Part shown: piece after piece, positions 1 through 8,921 of the stretch | Layout of the letters: every line of letters starts with the position of its first letter | Numbering within the stretch: position 1 is the first letter of the stretch | From: Paraflavitalea devenefica | GTDB lineage: Bacteria; Bacteroidota; Bacteroidia; Chitinophagales; Chitinophagaceae | Direction: 5' to 3' | Length of the DNA: 64,000 bases | Assembly: GCF_011759375.1 (NCBI RefSeq) | Contig: NZ_JAARML010000009.1 | Location: 62,001 to 126,000 of the forward strand | The notes under the pieces: generated by a model | The model's database searches: none | Told to the model about the DNA's origin: nothing | The model's input: the letters and a program-made list of their open reading frames with translations, nothing else | Position numbers and translations under genes: made by a program

Positions 1-1102
1 GGTACCTTTGCAGGGCCAGGTAGCCTACCGCACCATGTGGGTCGGGCAGGTAGTGGTATTTATCAAATACCGTCTTAATAGTGGCTTTTGTTTCTTCGTC
101 GGTAATGCTGTAACTGCTCAATACATTTTTCAGTGCGCCAAACTCCTGGTGAAATAGTTCCAATACCCGCACAAAATTGCTGGGATTACCTACGTCCATC
201 GCATTGGATAAAGTAGGCACCGCTTTTTTAGGCTGGTACTCCCCGGCCTCCAGGTAATGCGTCACCACATCATTGGCATTGCAGGCGGCAATAAAATGTT
301 GTACCGGCAATCCTGCACGATGTGCCAGCAGACCTGCGCAGATATTACCAAAGTTACCGCTGGGTACACAGATCACAGGCGGATTACTTTTATCGCTCCA
401 TTGTTTATAAGCCAGCGCATAATAGAATTGTTGCGGCAGCCACCGGGCCACATTGATAGAGTTGGCAGAAGTAAGGAATAGCTTACTGGTGAGCGAAGGG
501 TCCATAAACGCCTGCTTTACCAGTTGCTGGCAATCATCAAAACTACCCTTCACTTCCAGCGCATGGATATTCTTTCCCAGCGTAGTGAGCTGCTTCTCCT
601 GCACCGAACTTACTTTACCGGAAGGATACAGGATGACCACCTCCACGCCCGGCACCTCATAAAAGCCGTGGGCCACGGCGCCGCCCGTATCGCCTGAAGT
701 AGCTACCAGTACGATCACTTTTTCTTTACGCTCCTGTGCAAAATAACCGAGGCAACGGCTCATGAACCGTGCCCCTACATCTTTAAAAGCCAGCGTGGGG
801 CCATGAAACAATTCCAGTGAATAGATATCATCCTGGACCTGCACCAGCGGTATCGGGAAGTTGATTGTTTCTGCTACGATCCTTTCCAGTTCACTATCGG
901 GCATTGTTCCTGCTACATAGGGCCTGATCATCCGGAAGGCGATCTCTTCATTGGAATACTGCTCTATATGATCATAAAAAGCCTTCTCCATTACCGGAAT
1001 CGTCTCCGGGAAATACAATCCTTTATCGGGCGCCTGCCCCCTGATGGTAGCTTCTTTAAAATCAACATCCGGAGATTGTTTGTTTAAACTATAATACCGC
1101 AT
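1..1102 (-). CDS. thrC: Threonine synthase, C-terminus cut by window edge
   Basis: PLP enzyme converting O-phosphohomoserine to threonine, the last step of the pathway whose earlier genes lie just upstream. The reading frame begins MRYYSLNKQSPDVDFKEA at the ATG on the minus strand (1102-1100) and stays open to base 1. The PLP-lysine motif LAFKDVGARF and the phosphate-binding stretch VATSGDTGGA are present, followed by the PSGNFGN region. About 367 residues are visible; threonine synthases of this type are usually near 430, so the missing part lies outside the window. It is the third gene of thrA-thrB-thrC, 41 bases behind thrB. Identification is confident from motif order and operon context. 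Confidence 0.95.
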   Translation of the reverse strand, partial: MRYYSLNKQSPDVDFKEATIRGQAPDKGLYFPETIPVMEKAFYDHIEQYSNEEIAFRMIRPYVAGTMPDSELERIVAETINFPIPLVQVQDDIYSLELFHGPTLAFKDVGARFMSRCLGYFAQERKEKVIVLVATSGDTGGAVAHGFYEVPGVEVVILYPSGKVSSVQEKQLTTLGKNIHALEVKGSFDDCQQLVKQAFMDPSLTSKLFLTSANSINVARWLPQQFYYALAYKQWSDKSNPPVICVPSGNFGNICAGLLAHRAGLPVQHFIAACNANDVVTHYLEAGEYQPKKAVPTLSNAMDVGNPSNFVRVLELFHQEFGALKNVLSSYSITDEETKATIKTVFDKYHYLPDPHGAVGYLALQRY

Positions 1103-1143
1103 ACAACCACTGATAATTACTGATTATTAATTATTGATTATTG

Positions 1144-2121
1144 CTACTCCTCATCCGCTACAACCTTCACGCCATCGTAACTGATGGTGGTAACATAAGT
1201 TTTGAACTCGATGCCCAGCTTCACATACACTTCCGTCATCACATACTCTACCTGTTGAGCAGTACTTTCTTCACGGCTCAGCATGAAGATAGAAGGCCCT
1301 GAACCGGAAATGCCGCCACCCAATGCACCTGCTTCCTTACTGTATTTCTTCACCTCATCAAAACCGGGTATCAGGATACTGCGCACGGGTTCAATGATCA
1401 CATCTTCCAGTGAACGGCCAATAAGTCCATAATCATTCTTCATAAACCCTGCTACCAGTCCGGCTATATTGCCCCATTGCTTGATGGCATTCTTCAGTTG
1501 CACTTCCTTACGCAATATCTGCCGCGCATCGGCTGTTCTTACTTCAATTTGCGGATGCACCACGGTAACATATAAAGGCGGGGCAGTGAGCTGTACGATA
1601 TCCAGCGGAAAGATGGAACGGATAAGCGTAATACCTCCATAAATGGCCGGGGCAATATTATCGGCATGCTTCACCCCACTGGCTACCTTCTCCCCATTCA
1701 TGGCAAAGCGCACCAGGTCTTCATTGGAAAAAATATTCCCCAGTAAGTGATTGGCGGCCACTACCACACCGGCCGAGCTGGCGGCGCTGGAACCCAGTCC
1801 GCTGCCCGGCTTAATGCGTTTATCAATCGTTATATCAAAACCCGGCGGGTTGTTCACTTCCTCCAGCATGGCCAGCAGGGCGGCGCCTGCCACATTCTTT
1901 TCCGGTTCTACCGGCAATTGATAACCATCACTATGCTGTATAACAATACCCGGCTCATCCCGCAGGCTTACCGACATGAGGTCCTGCGGACGGTGCAGAG
2001 CCATGCCCAATACATCAAATCCGCATACGAGGTTGGCCACAGTAGCCGGAGCAAAAACTTTTACGCCCCTGCTCCCGGCCCCTAAAGGGGAGGCTATTTT
2101 TTTTTCTGCTTCTTCTTTCAT
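1144..2121 (-). CDS. thrB: Homoserine kinase (GHMP family)
   Basis: ATP-dependent phosphorylation of homoserine, giving the substrate of ThrC. The 325-residue protein has the GHMP kinase ATP loop KPGSGLGSSAASSAG near residue 105 and the C-terminal GGGISGSGPSIF motif near residue 270. It lies between thrA (31 bases) and thrC (41 bases) on one strand, so co-transcription is likely. Oddity: the first about 20 residues (MKEEAEKKIASPLGAGSRG) precede the usual family start VKVFAPATVANL, and their codons contain the palindrome CCCCTAAAGGGG. That looks like an intergenic mini-repeat that has extended the N-terminus. I see no ATG closer to the conserved start. Confidence 0.95.
   Translation of the reverse strand: MKEEAEKKIASPLGAGSRGVKVFAPATVANLVCGFDVLGMALHRPQDLMSVSLRDEPGIVIQHSDGYQLPVEPEKNVAGAALLAMLEEVNNPPGFDITIDKRIKPGSGLGSSAASSAGVVVAANHLLGNIFSNEDLVRFAMNGEKVASGVKHADNIAPAIYGGITLIRSIFPLDIVQLTAPPLYVTVVHPQIEVRTADARQILRKEVQLKNAIKQWGNIAGLVAGFMKNDYGLIGRSLEDVIIEPVRSILIPGFDEVKKYSKEAGALGGGISGSGPSIFMLSREESTAQQVEYVMTEVYVKLGIEFKTYVTTISYDGVKVVADEE
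2079..2090. repeat. Palindrome CCCCTAAAGGGG inside the 5' end of thrB
   Basis: Perfect 12-base palindrome in a G/C-rich stretch encoding the non-conserved N-terminal extension of ThrB. It resembles a short intergenic repeat that has been captured in a coding region; the repeat family is not established from this window alone. Confidence 0.5.
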
Positions 2122-2152
2122 TATTCTGAATTCTGTATTTTATATGCTTGTC

Positions 2153-4597
2153 TTAGTGTGCTGCTCTAATAATATCAGCAAACACGCCTGATGCTGTCAC
2201 CTCCGCTCCTGCCCCTGCTCCCTTTACTACCAGCGGTTGTTCCACATACCGGTTGGTATAGAACAATACCACATTATCCTTACCGTACAGGTGATAAAAA
2301 TCATGCTGCGGATCAATATGCTGCAAACCAACTGCCGCTTTACCATGCTCATATTTCGCTACAAACTTCAGCTTCTTACCTGCTTTCTTTGCTTCTGCAT
2401 AAATAGCTGCAAAATGTGCTTCCTGTTTACCCATCTCGGCATAAAAGTCGGCCACACTACCTGTCATGCAGGAAGCCGGCATAAAGCTGCTGTTGGTAAT
2501 ATCTTCCATCTCCAGTCTTTCACCGCTTTCCCGGGCCAGGATCATGATCTTACGCATCACATCGGTACCGCTCAGGTCCAGCCGCGGATCAGGTTCTGTA
2601 TACCCTTCATCCTGCGCCTGCTTCACCACCTCCGCAAAGCTTTTCTCTCCATTATAATTATTGAATACAAAGTTGAGGGTACCGCTTAATACCGCTTCAA
2701 TGCGGTTTACGGTATCGCCGCTGCGCAACAGGTCGTTCAGGGTACCAATTACCGGCAGGCCGGCCCCTACATTGGTCTCAAACAGGAAGTAAGCATTGTA
2801 CTCCCGGGCCAGGTCTTTCAGCCTTTTATAATATGCGTAGGCCGAAGAGCAGGCCACTTTATTACAGGCCACCACGGATATACTCTTTTCCAGTAACCGT
2901 TCATAAGTTGTTGCTACCTGGTCATTGGCAGTCACATCGGCAAATACAGAGTTACGCAAATTCTTGGAACGGGTGATCGCTATAAAGCGATCCAGGTTCA
3001 TGGCCTCTCCCCCCTCCAGTTCCTGCTTCCAGTTTTTGAGGTTAATACCCTCATCATTAAATACCATCTTCCGGCTATTGCCAATACCAATTACCCGTAC
3101 CTGCAACCGCAGTTGCTCCTGCAACCAGGATTGCTGTTGCTGTAATTGGGACAACAGTTTACTACCCACATTACCGGCTCCGGCAATAAAGAGGTTTACC
3201 TGCTTATAGGTAGTTTCAAAGAATTCTTCATGCAATACGTTAATCGCCTTCTTCACGTCAACAGCAGCGATCACAGCCGAGATATTCCTCTCAGAAGAAC
3301 CCTGCGCAATGGCCCGTATGTTGACCCCGTTCCGACCAATAGCCCCAAACATTTTACCGCTTACGCCCGGATGGCTTTTCATGTTATCACCTACGAGTGC
3401 TACGATTGACAATCCGCCTTCCACTACCAGGGGATCTACCTTGCCAGTCTCTATTTCCCAGGCAAAGGCTTTATCTACCACTGCTTTGGCATCAACCGCC
3501 ATCGCTTCATCAATGCCCACACAAATGGAATGTTCAGAAGAGCCCTGGGTGATCAGGATTACATTGATCTGTTCACCGGCCAATGCCTCAAACAGTCTTT
3601 TGGAAAAGCCGGGTATACCTACCATGCCAGGTCCCTCAAGACTCAGTAAAGCTATTTTATTAATGCTGGTAATGCCCCGGATATTATTACCATTCCTTTT
3701 AGATACTTCATTTTCAATAACAGTGCCATGCGCCTGCGGCTCAAAGGTATTTTTGATCCATACCGGTATACTCTTGTTCATTACGGGCTGAATGGTAGGG
3801 GGATAGATCACCTTGGCACCGAAATGCGACAGCTCCATAGCCTCCTGGTAAGAGATATGCGGCAATACTTTGGCATTGGGCACCAACCGGGGATCGGCTG
3901 TCATCATACCACTCACATCAGTCCAGATCTCCAGTACTTTAGCATCCAGGGCGCCGGCCAGGATAGCAGCGGTATAATCCGAACCACCCCGTCCCAAGGT
4001 AGTAGTAAGCCCTGCCGCATTGGAAGCCACAAAGCCAGGCAGCACAAAAAGGTTCTCGGCCGCAGTACTGAAGTAGCTACGTATATTACCATCCGTTACA
4101 CCAAAATCAACAGCCGCATAACCATGATTGGAATCGGTAATGATCAGCTCCCTCGAATCTTTCCATACCGCATCAGTACCGGCAGCTTTTAAACGGGCCG
4201 CTACGATCTGCGAAGAGATCAGCTCTCCGAAGCTTACAATACGGTCGCGGGTACGGTCGGATAACTCACCCAGCAGGAAAACACCATTGCAGATATCTTC
4301 TATTTCATTGCAACGCTGTTTTACCCAGCTTAATATGCTGCTTTGTTTGGCTACAGGCACCAATACCTTTACCGCTTCAATATGCCGGAGTTCTATGGTA
4401 GCCAGTACTTCTTTATAGGATTCATCGGCAGTAGCAGCGAGTGTGCCGGCCTTTAATAAACTGTCTGTAACGCCACCAAAGGCCGATACTACCACTACCG
4501 TTTTACCACGTTGTATGACCTGTTGTACAATAGCTACTACTTTATTGATATTCTCGGCATTTGCTACAGAGGTACCGCCGAACTTTAAGACCTGCAT
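2153..4597 (-). CDS. thrA: Bifunctional aspartokinase / homoserine dehydrogenase
   Basis: Catalyses the first and third steps of the aspartate-to-threonine pathway in one 814-residue chain. The aspartokinase domain opens with KFGGTSV (residues 5-11). Paired ACT regulatory domains occupy about 310-460 and include SLEGPGMVGIPG and ALVGDNMKSHPGVSGKMF. The homoserine dehydrogenase half begins at FIAGAGNVGSKLL (about 470), with CNKVA and FETNVGAGLP further on. Length matches the ThrA/MetL fusion type. It is the first gene of thrABC and is preceded by a 380-base leader region with a Thr/Ile-rich leader peptide and a terminator, so expression is probably attenuated by threonine/isoleucine supply. 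Feedback through the ACT domains is expected but cannot be read from sequence. Confidence 0.96.
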   Translation of the reverse strand: MQVLKFGGTSVANAENINKVVAIVQQVIQRGKTVVVVSAFGGVTDSLLKAGTLAATADESYKEVLATIELRHIEAVKVLVPVAKQSSILSWVKQRCNEIEDICNGVFLLGELSDRTRDRIVSFGELISSQIVAARLKAAGTDAVWKDSRELIITDSNHGYAAVDFGVTDGNIRSYFSTAAENLFVLPGFVASNAAGLTTTLGRGGSDYTAAILAGALDAKVLEIWTDVSGMMTADPRLVPNAKVLPHISYQEAMELSHFGAKVIYPPTIQPVMNKSIPVWIKNTFEPQAHGTVIENEVSKRNGNNIRGITSINKIALLSLEGPGMVGIPGFSKRLFEALAGEQINVILITQGSSEHSICVGIDEAMAVDAKAVVDKAFAWEIETGKVDPLVVEGGLSIVALVGDNMKSHPGVSGKMFGAIGRNGVNIRAIAQGSSERNISAVIAAVDVKKAINVLHEEFFETTYKQVNLFIAGAGNVGSKLLSQLQQQQSWLQEQLRLQVRVIGIGNSRKMVFNDEGINLKNWKQELEGGEAMNLDRFIAITRSKNLRNSVFADVTANDQVATTYERLLEKSISVVACNKVACSSAYAYYKRLKDLAREYNAYFLFETNVGAGLPVIGTLNDLLRSGDTVNRIEAVLSGTLNFVFNNYNGEKSFAEVVKQAQDEGYTEPDPRLDLSGTDVMRKIMILARESGERLEMEDITNSSFMPASCMTGSVADFYAEMGKQEAHFAAIYAEAKKAGKKLKFVAKYEHGKAAVGLQHIDPQHDFYHLYGKDNVVLFYTNRYVEQPLVVKGAGAGAEVTASGVFADIIRAAH

Positions 4598-4630
4598 ATC
4601 GTGTATGATTAGTTGATGAAGATTTGATGT

Positions 4631-4659
4631 AAAAAGATATACCTTTTCCAGGTATGATC
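4631..4659 (-). terminator. Intrinsic terminator in the thrA leader (attenuator)
   Basis: On the minus strand GATCATACCT, loop, AGGTATATC, then TTTTT: a nine-pair stem with one bulged C, followed by a run of T (4635-4631). It lies between the leader-peptide stop (4699) and the thrA start (4597). It would end transcription before thrA when the leader peptide is translated through. No clear competing antiterminator was found by eye. Confidence 0.7.
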
Positions 4660-4690
4660 AGCTAAAAGCCCAAATGGTAATATGGAAATG

Positions 4691-4711
4691 TACAACCCTT
4701 AGCGGGTTGTG
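4691..4711 (-). promoter_or_regulatory. Hairpin at the end of the thr leader peptide
   Basis: ACAACCC and GGGTTGT form a seven-pair stem (692-698 with 704-710). The loop holds the stop codon of the leader peptide. A ribosome reaching the stop would disrupt this stem, so it is a candidate pause or regulatory hairpin of the attenuator. Confidence 0.55.
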
Positions 4712-4788
4712 ATAATAGTGGACGTTGTTGTAGCTGTGGTAGCTACCGTAGAAGTGTAAGAAATGATATGTTGTTGCTGCTGTGCCAC
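4699..4788 (-). CDS. thrL: Thr/Ile-rich leader peptide of thrABC
   Basis: A 29-codon frame starting at GTG and ending RTAA ahead of the terminator. Its C-terminal half reads VATTATTTSTIITTR; the whole peptide has 10 Thr and 4 Ile codons. The composition mirrors the E. coli thr leader, where Thr and Ile codons sense charged tRNA levels. The GTG start is chosen because the frame is closed by TGA 12 codons upstream and holds no ATG. The predicted promoter box at 4803-4810 also places the transcript start just upstream of the GTG. An ATG in another frame (4813) overlaps the promoter box and gives a His/Tyr-rich frame, so it is disfavoured. Translation from GTG with almost no 5' untranslated region is the weak point. 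Confidence 0.68.
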   Translation of the reverse strand: MAQQQQHIISYTSTVATTATTTSTIITTR

Positions 4789-4802
4789 TATTAAAAGATG
4801 AC

Positions 4803-4830
4803 CAAATATACATCAGGGAATTGATAACAA
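4803..4830 (-). promoter_or_regulatory. Predicted Bacteroidota-type promoter of the thr operon
   Basis: On the minus strand TTG (4830-4828), 17 bases, then TATATTTG (4810-4803). The second box fits the TAnnTTTG -7 consensus of Bacteroidota exactly. Transcription would start near 4796, a few bases before the leader-peptide GTG. Confidence 0.55.
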
Positions 4831-4978
4831 GTGTTAGTTTCTAAAAAATTGTCTATTGATCATATAGAGTAAGGAGGCTGTTTTTGTCTTCTTAATTTTT
4901 CATCGTACTTTCATCCCCCAATTTGTGTTGCTGCTTGTTATATATACATCATTGATTATTGCTTAAATACATTTGTCT

Positions 4979-7558
4979 ATGGATCACCAGTCTACAAGAG
5001 GACTGCAGCAATTCAAGAATTTCGTTGGTATCAAGTTCCAGCTATATAATAGTCTCTTTACATCGCTCCCTTTTCACCGCATTGAGAAAACAGGTATCCT
5101 GTTATCATTATTATTAAATAATTGTGAAGAGGGGTATAAGCACAAGCTAAGCCCCAGCCAGATCATTGAGGAGTTTTTTGAAAAACATACCGCCTACCAG
5201 AAAGACCAGGACAGGTGCGACCTCCTGTTCCGGTTTATACAATATGTGGAAAGGCAGGTGGTATTGTTCGATGCACTGGAAGATGCTTCCTTCCGGGAAG
5301 TACAGGACATGAATGGCATTGGTACTTTAAAATACCTTGAATCAGAAGTCATCCAGGAGAGCGCACAGGATAAACTGGCCGAAAAGTTAAAGGATTTCTC
5401 CATACGGATGGTGCTCACCGCCCACCCTACCCAGTTCTATCCCGGCTCTGTGCTGGGCATCATTAACGACCTTGCCAGGGCCCTGGCCGATAACAATGCC
5501 AGCCAGATCAATACCTTCCTGCAGCAATTGGGCAAAACGCCTTTTTTCAAGAAGCAGAAGCCAACGCCTTATGACGAGGCCATCAGCCTGGTATGGTACC
5601 TGGAAAATGTATTTTACCCTGCGGCCGGCCGTATTGTCAGCTTCCTGAAAAACCAGTTTCCCCAGGTAGTACCGGATAACAACCCCGTCATCACCATGGG
5701 TTTCTGGCCCGGAGGCGACAGGGACGGCAACCCCTTCGTTACGTCCGATACCACCCTTAAAGTGGCCGATCTGCTGCGCGGTAGCATTATCAAATGCTAT
5801 TACCTGGATGTACGCCGCCTGAAACGCCGCCTGACATTCAAAGGAATAGACACGATATTGGCTGAACTGGAGAAACAGCTTTACAATAACATCTTCATTC
5901 CCGGTCAGCGTACGGCCCTTACCAAACAAGGTATCCTTGACGAGCTGTACAAGATCCGGGAAATACTCACCTACCAACACAATGGCCTGTTCCAGCACCT
6001 GGTAGAGAACCTGATCAATAAGATACAGGTATTTGGTCTGCACTTCGCCTCGCTGGATGTACGGCAGGACAGCTCCGTACACAATACTGTGCTGGAAGCA
6101 GTGGCCGCCAAAGAAAAGTTACTGCCTGAAAATTATAGTTCCCTGTCTGAGCAGGAAAAAATCAAAGTACTGACCAGCGTCAGCGGCACTGCCAGGGCTG
6201 ATCTGTATGAAGAAGGTGTTATTAAAGACACCCTGCAAAGCATTACAACCATCAAAAACATTCAGGAATACAATGGTCCGGAAGGATCGAACCGCTATAT
6301 CATCAGTCAGTGCAACAGCGCCCTGAATATTATGGAGGTATTTGGCCTGTTCTTATTGAACGGCTGGACAAAAGATGCCCTGGATATTGATATTGTTCCC
6401 CTGTTTGAGACCATTGACGACCTGAAGGGTGCAGCAGGCATTATGGAATCATTGTATAAGAATGAAACCTACCGCCAGCACCTGCAACGTCGCAATAAAC
6501 GCCAGACTATTATGCTGGGTTTTTCGGATGGCACCAAGGATGGCGGCTACATGATGGCCAACTGGAGCATTTATAAAGCCAAAGAAGAGCTCACCAGCAT
6601 ATCCAGGAATTATGGCATTGATGTCGTATTCTTTGATGGCCGTGGCGGTCCCCCTGCCCGTGGCGGTGGTAAAACACACAAGTTCTACGCCTCTATGGGT
6701 AATAACATTTCCAATAAGGAAATACAACTCACCATACAGGGGCAAACCGTCAGTTCCAATTTTGGCACGGTGGATTCGGCCCAATTCAATATTGAACAGT
6801 TGTTGAATGCGGGTATTTCCAACTATGTTTTCTCGGCCCGGGAAAAGACCTTGCAGGAGCAGGATGAACAATTGTTGAAAGAACTGGCCGATGAAAGCCT
6901 GACCGCTTATACCACGCTTAAAAACCATCCGGATTTCCTGAATTACCTGGCCCATATCAGTCCACTCAAGTTTTACAGCGAAACCAATATCGGCAGCCGC
7001 CCTGCCAAACGCGGCAGCTCATCCAAATTATCCCTGAAAGACCTGCGCGCCATTCCCTTTGTAGGGGCCTGGAGCCAGTTAAAACAGAATGTAACAGGTT
7101 ATTATGGCGTGGGTACGGCCCTGCAGGCATTGGACAAGAAAGGAAAGCTTTCCGCCGTTAAACAGCTTTATAAAAACTCCCAGTTCTTCAAAACCCTCAT
7201 TGACAATTGTGAGATGGCGATGAAGAAATGCTTTTTCCCGCTTACGGAATACCTGTCAAATGATGCCCGCTATGGAGAGATCTGGAATATGATCTTCCAG
7301 GAGTACGAGCTCACCAAGAAGTACATCTTCCAGCTTTCCGGGAAAAATGAGTTGATGTTCGACTACCCGGTAGAGCAATTATCTATTCAAATGCGGGAAA
7401 GGATCGTATTGCCGCTCACCACGATCCAGCAATATGCCATGACGCGCATCCGCCAGTTGGAAGAGCAACAGGCGCCTGCAGCGCATAAGGAGATCTTCGA
7501 GAAGCTGGTGATCCGTTGTTCATTCGGCATTATCAATGCAGGCCGCAATTCAGCATAA
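4979..7558 (+). CDS. ppc: Phosphoenolpyruvate carboxylase
   Basis: Carboxylates PEP to oxaloacetate, replenishing the TCA cycle and supplying aspartate for the threonine pathway encoded next door. The 859-residue chain has the catalytic-histidine motif LTAHPTQF (about residue 149), GFWPGGDRDGNP (about 240) and the glycine-rich loop FFDGRGGPPARGGGKTH (about 550). It ends NAGRNSA where many PEPCs end NTG; this may reflect a divergent C-terminus. I start at the ATG at 4979; a TTG two codons upstream is in frame but sits in the TACATTTG box. It is transcribed away from thrA, so the 4.6-4.98 kb gap holds promoters for both. Two strong hairpins follow the stop. Confidence 0.96.
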   Translation: MDHQSTRGLQQFKNFVGIKFQLYNSLFTSLPFHRIEKTGILLSLLLNNCEEGYKHKLSPSQIIEEFFEKHTAYQKDQDRCDLLFRFIQYVERQVVLFDALEDASFREVQDMNGIGTLKYLESEVIQESAQDKLAEKLKDFSIRMVLTAHPTQFYPGSVLGIINDLARALADNNASQINTFLQQLGKTPFFKKQKPTPYDEAISLVWYLENVFYPAAGRIVSFLKNQFPQVVPDNNPVITMGFWPGGDRDGNPFVTSDTTLKVADLLRGSIIKCYYLDVRRLKRRLTFKGIDTILAELEKQLYNNIFIPGQRTALTKQGILDELYKIREILTYQHNGLFQHLVENLINKIQVFGLHFASLDVRQDSSVHNTVLEAVAAKEKLLPENYSSLSEQEKIKVLTSVSGTARADLYEEGVIKDTLQSITTIKNIQEYNGPEGSNRYIISQCNSALNIMEVFGLFLLNGWTKDALDIDIVPLFETIDDLKGAAGIMESLYKNETYRQHLQRRNKRQTIMLGFSDGTKDGGYMMANWSIYKAKEELTSISRNYGIDVVFFDGRGGPPARGGGKTHKFYASMGNNISNKEIQLTIQGQTVSSNFGTVDSAQFNIEQLLNAGISNYVFSAREKTLQEQDEQLLKELADESLTAYTTLKNHPDFLNYLAHISPLKFYSETNIGSRPAKRGSSSKLSLKDLRAIPFVGAWSQLKQNVTGYYGVGTALQALDKKGKLSAVKQLYKNSQFFKTLIDNCEMAMKKCFFPLTEYLSNDARYGEIWNMIFQEYELTKKYIFQLSGKNELMFDYPVEQLSIQMRERIVLPLTTIQQYAMTRIRQLEEQQAPAAHKEIFEKLVIRCSFGIINAGRNSA

Positions 7559-7570
7559 TTCACATACAAA

Positions 7571-7615
7571 GACCTGACAGGTTTCGTCTGCGACGCAAAC
7601 GAAACCTGTCAGGTC
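7571..7615. repeat. 17-bp perfect inverted repeat behind ppc
   Basis: GACCTGACAGGTTTCGT (7571-7587) is exactly mirrored at 7599-7615 with an 11-base loop. It lacks a T-run of its own and looks like an intergenic palindromic mini-repeat that may also stabilise the ppc 3' end. Confidence 0.75.
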
Positions 7616-7623
7616 TAATAAGC

Positions 7624-7656
7624 AAAAGGCGCAGTGGAAATCCATTGCGCCTTTTT
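7624..7656 (+). terminator. Terminator of ppc
   Basis: AAAAGGCGCAGTGGA pairs with TCCATTGCGCCTTTT (one G-T pair), loop of two to three bases, followed by TTTTT. Strong rho-independent terminator on the plus strand. Confidence 0.85.
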
Positions 7657-7677
7657 GTATTAAGTAAGTGTGTTTTT

Positions 7678-7707
7678 AAAAACGAGACACCGGTCGCCCG
7701 GTGCCTC
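7678..7707 (-). terminator. Terminator of the amt-porin unit
   Basis: On the minus strand GAGGCACCGG, loop GCGA, CCGGTGTCTC (one mismatch pair tolerated by G-T), then GTTTTT. It lies 50 bases behind the porin stop and converges with the ppc terminator. Confidence 0.8.
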
Positions 7708-7757
7708 TCATTCTTAACAAAACAACACTAAACTCCTATGTGACTGTAAAAGAGGCC

Positions 7758-8837
7758 TTAGAAATGATACGTTGCTGCCAGGATGAAGCTACCGGTTGAT
7801 TTGGTAGGCGTCAGGTCATGCTTCAGGAACATATTATCGCTGGCATTATCAAACCTGAACTCAGGGATAATGGTCAGGTTATCAATCTTAAAATTGGCTG
7901 ATAAAGTGGGCGCGAAAATAGTGGTATTTAAACCCAGTACTTCCTTATCATCATTCAGGTATTCGCCACGTAGTGTCAAACCGAGCCAGGTAATAGGATC
8001 ATAGTTCAGGTACAGGGCTGCGCCGTACCAGCTTTCTGAATCACCCCATTTGTCGTCCAGGCCTTTGGAGCTGCGGGACTGCCAGGTACCATTCACACCA
8101 ATATTGAATTGAGAGGAAATACCAAATGTACCTACTACGTCCAACTGAGTTAAGCGGTCTACATCGGTAAACTTACCGCCCTGGAAGTTCAGGAATCCTT
8201 TCACAGATCCGTCTTTGGAAGCAGTAGACAACTGGCCGATGAACATTTTCGGCTCAGCACTGGCGCTTTTGAAGTCAGTAGGGTTGGTAACGCCCACCAT
8301 CAAAGCAGTGGAACCGCCCAGGTTGATATCGGCTTTTAAACCGGTGTGGAAGAAGGGGCCGTAAGAGAACATATAGCTCATGCTATAGTTCCTGTTCAGG
8401 TAGGCATCTACCAGCTCATATCCCACGTGGGTACCAAAGCTACCGAGGGTAAACTTGATCTTATCGGTAGGCGCATAGGTTACATACAATTGCTTTACAG
8501 CCAGTTGAGTATTTTGATCATTGTAAGAGAACTCTTCTGCCCTTTTGCCAAAACCGAGATCAGCTACCATACCTACTTTTCCGATGGAATGTTCCACTTT
8601 AATGGAAGCCATACCCAGGGCAAACGTGTTGTGTGTTTTGGTGAAACTGGTCGGATTATTAAAATAATTAAAACTGGGATCCGTTTCGTCCTTTATGGTT
8701 GGATTGGCGAAATTATACCTGTAGTATACATCAGCGGAACCGGAGATTACGAAATTGGATTTTTTTGTTGAGTCTTGCGAGAAAGCACACGTAGAGCAGG
8801 CCACGCTTATGGCCAATACAGAGATTTTTCTTAACAT
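7758..8837 (-). CDS. Outer-membrane beta-barrel porin (BBP2-like)
   Basis: A 359-residue protein with a cleavable signal peptide (MLRKISVLAISVACSTCAFSQ) and repeated alternating hydrophobic/aromatic strands ending in ATYHF, a C-terminal aromatic typical of outer-membrane barrels. The overall pattern (NNPTSFTKTHNTFALGMASI near residue 60, VGMVADLGFG) is that of the putative beta-barrel porin-2 family. It follows amt by 84 bases on the same strand, so the two are probably one unit; the porin may admit ammonium or small nitrogen compounds. That substrate role is inference from context only. Confidence 0.8.
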   Translation of the reverse strand: MLRKISVLAISVACSTCAFSQDSTKKSNFVISGSADVYYRYNFANPTIKDETDPSFNYFNNPTSFTKTHNTFALGMASIKVEHSIGKVGMVADLGFGKRAEEFSYNDQNTQLAVKQLYVTYAPTDKIKFTLGSFGTHVGYELVDAYLNRNYSMSYMFSYGPFFHTGLKADINLGGSTALMVGVTNPTDFKSASAEPKMFIGQLSTASKDGSVKGFLNFQGGKFTDVDRLTQLDVVGTFGISSQFNIGVNGTWQSRSSKGLDDKWGDSESWYGAALYLNYDPITWLGLTLRGEYLNDDKEVLGLNTTIFAPTLSANFKIDNLTIIPEFRFDNASDNMFLKHDLTPTKSTGSFILAATYHF

Positions 8838-8921
8838 TGTTAAAGATTTTAAGTGTTAAAAGGAAAGGGTACGGCGGAATGAGCTTGTGTCAGAAGCTTA
8901 TTTAGAGGCTGTACCTTTTTC

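Noticed and set aside
4700-4815. ATG-started His/Tyr-rich frame in the thr leader region
   Set aside because: Its ATG overlaps the predicted -7 promoter box, and its codons do not match the downstream threonine genes. The Thr/Ile frame on the same strand does.
7571-7615. Perfect 17-bp palindrome considered as an attachment or integration site
   Set aside because: No integrase, tRNA or duplicated flank is nearby; position behind ppc fits a palindromic intergenic repeat.
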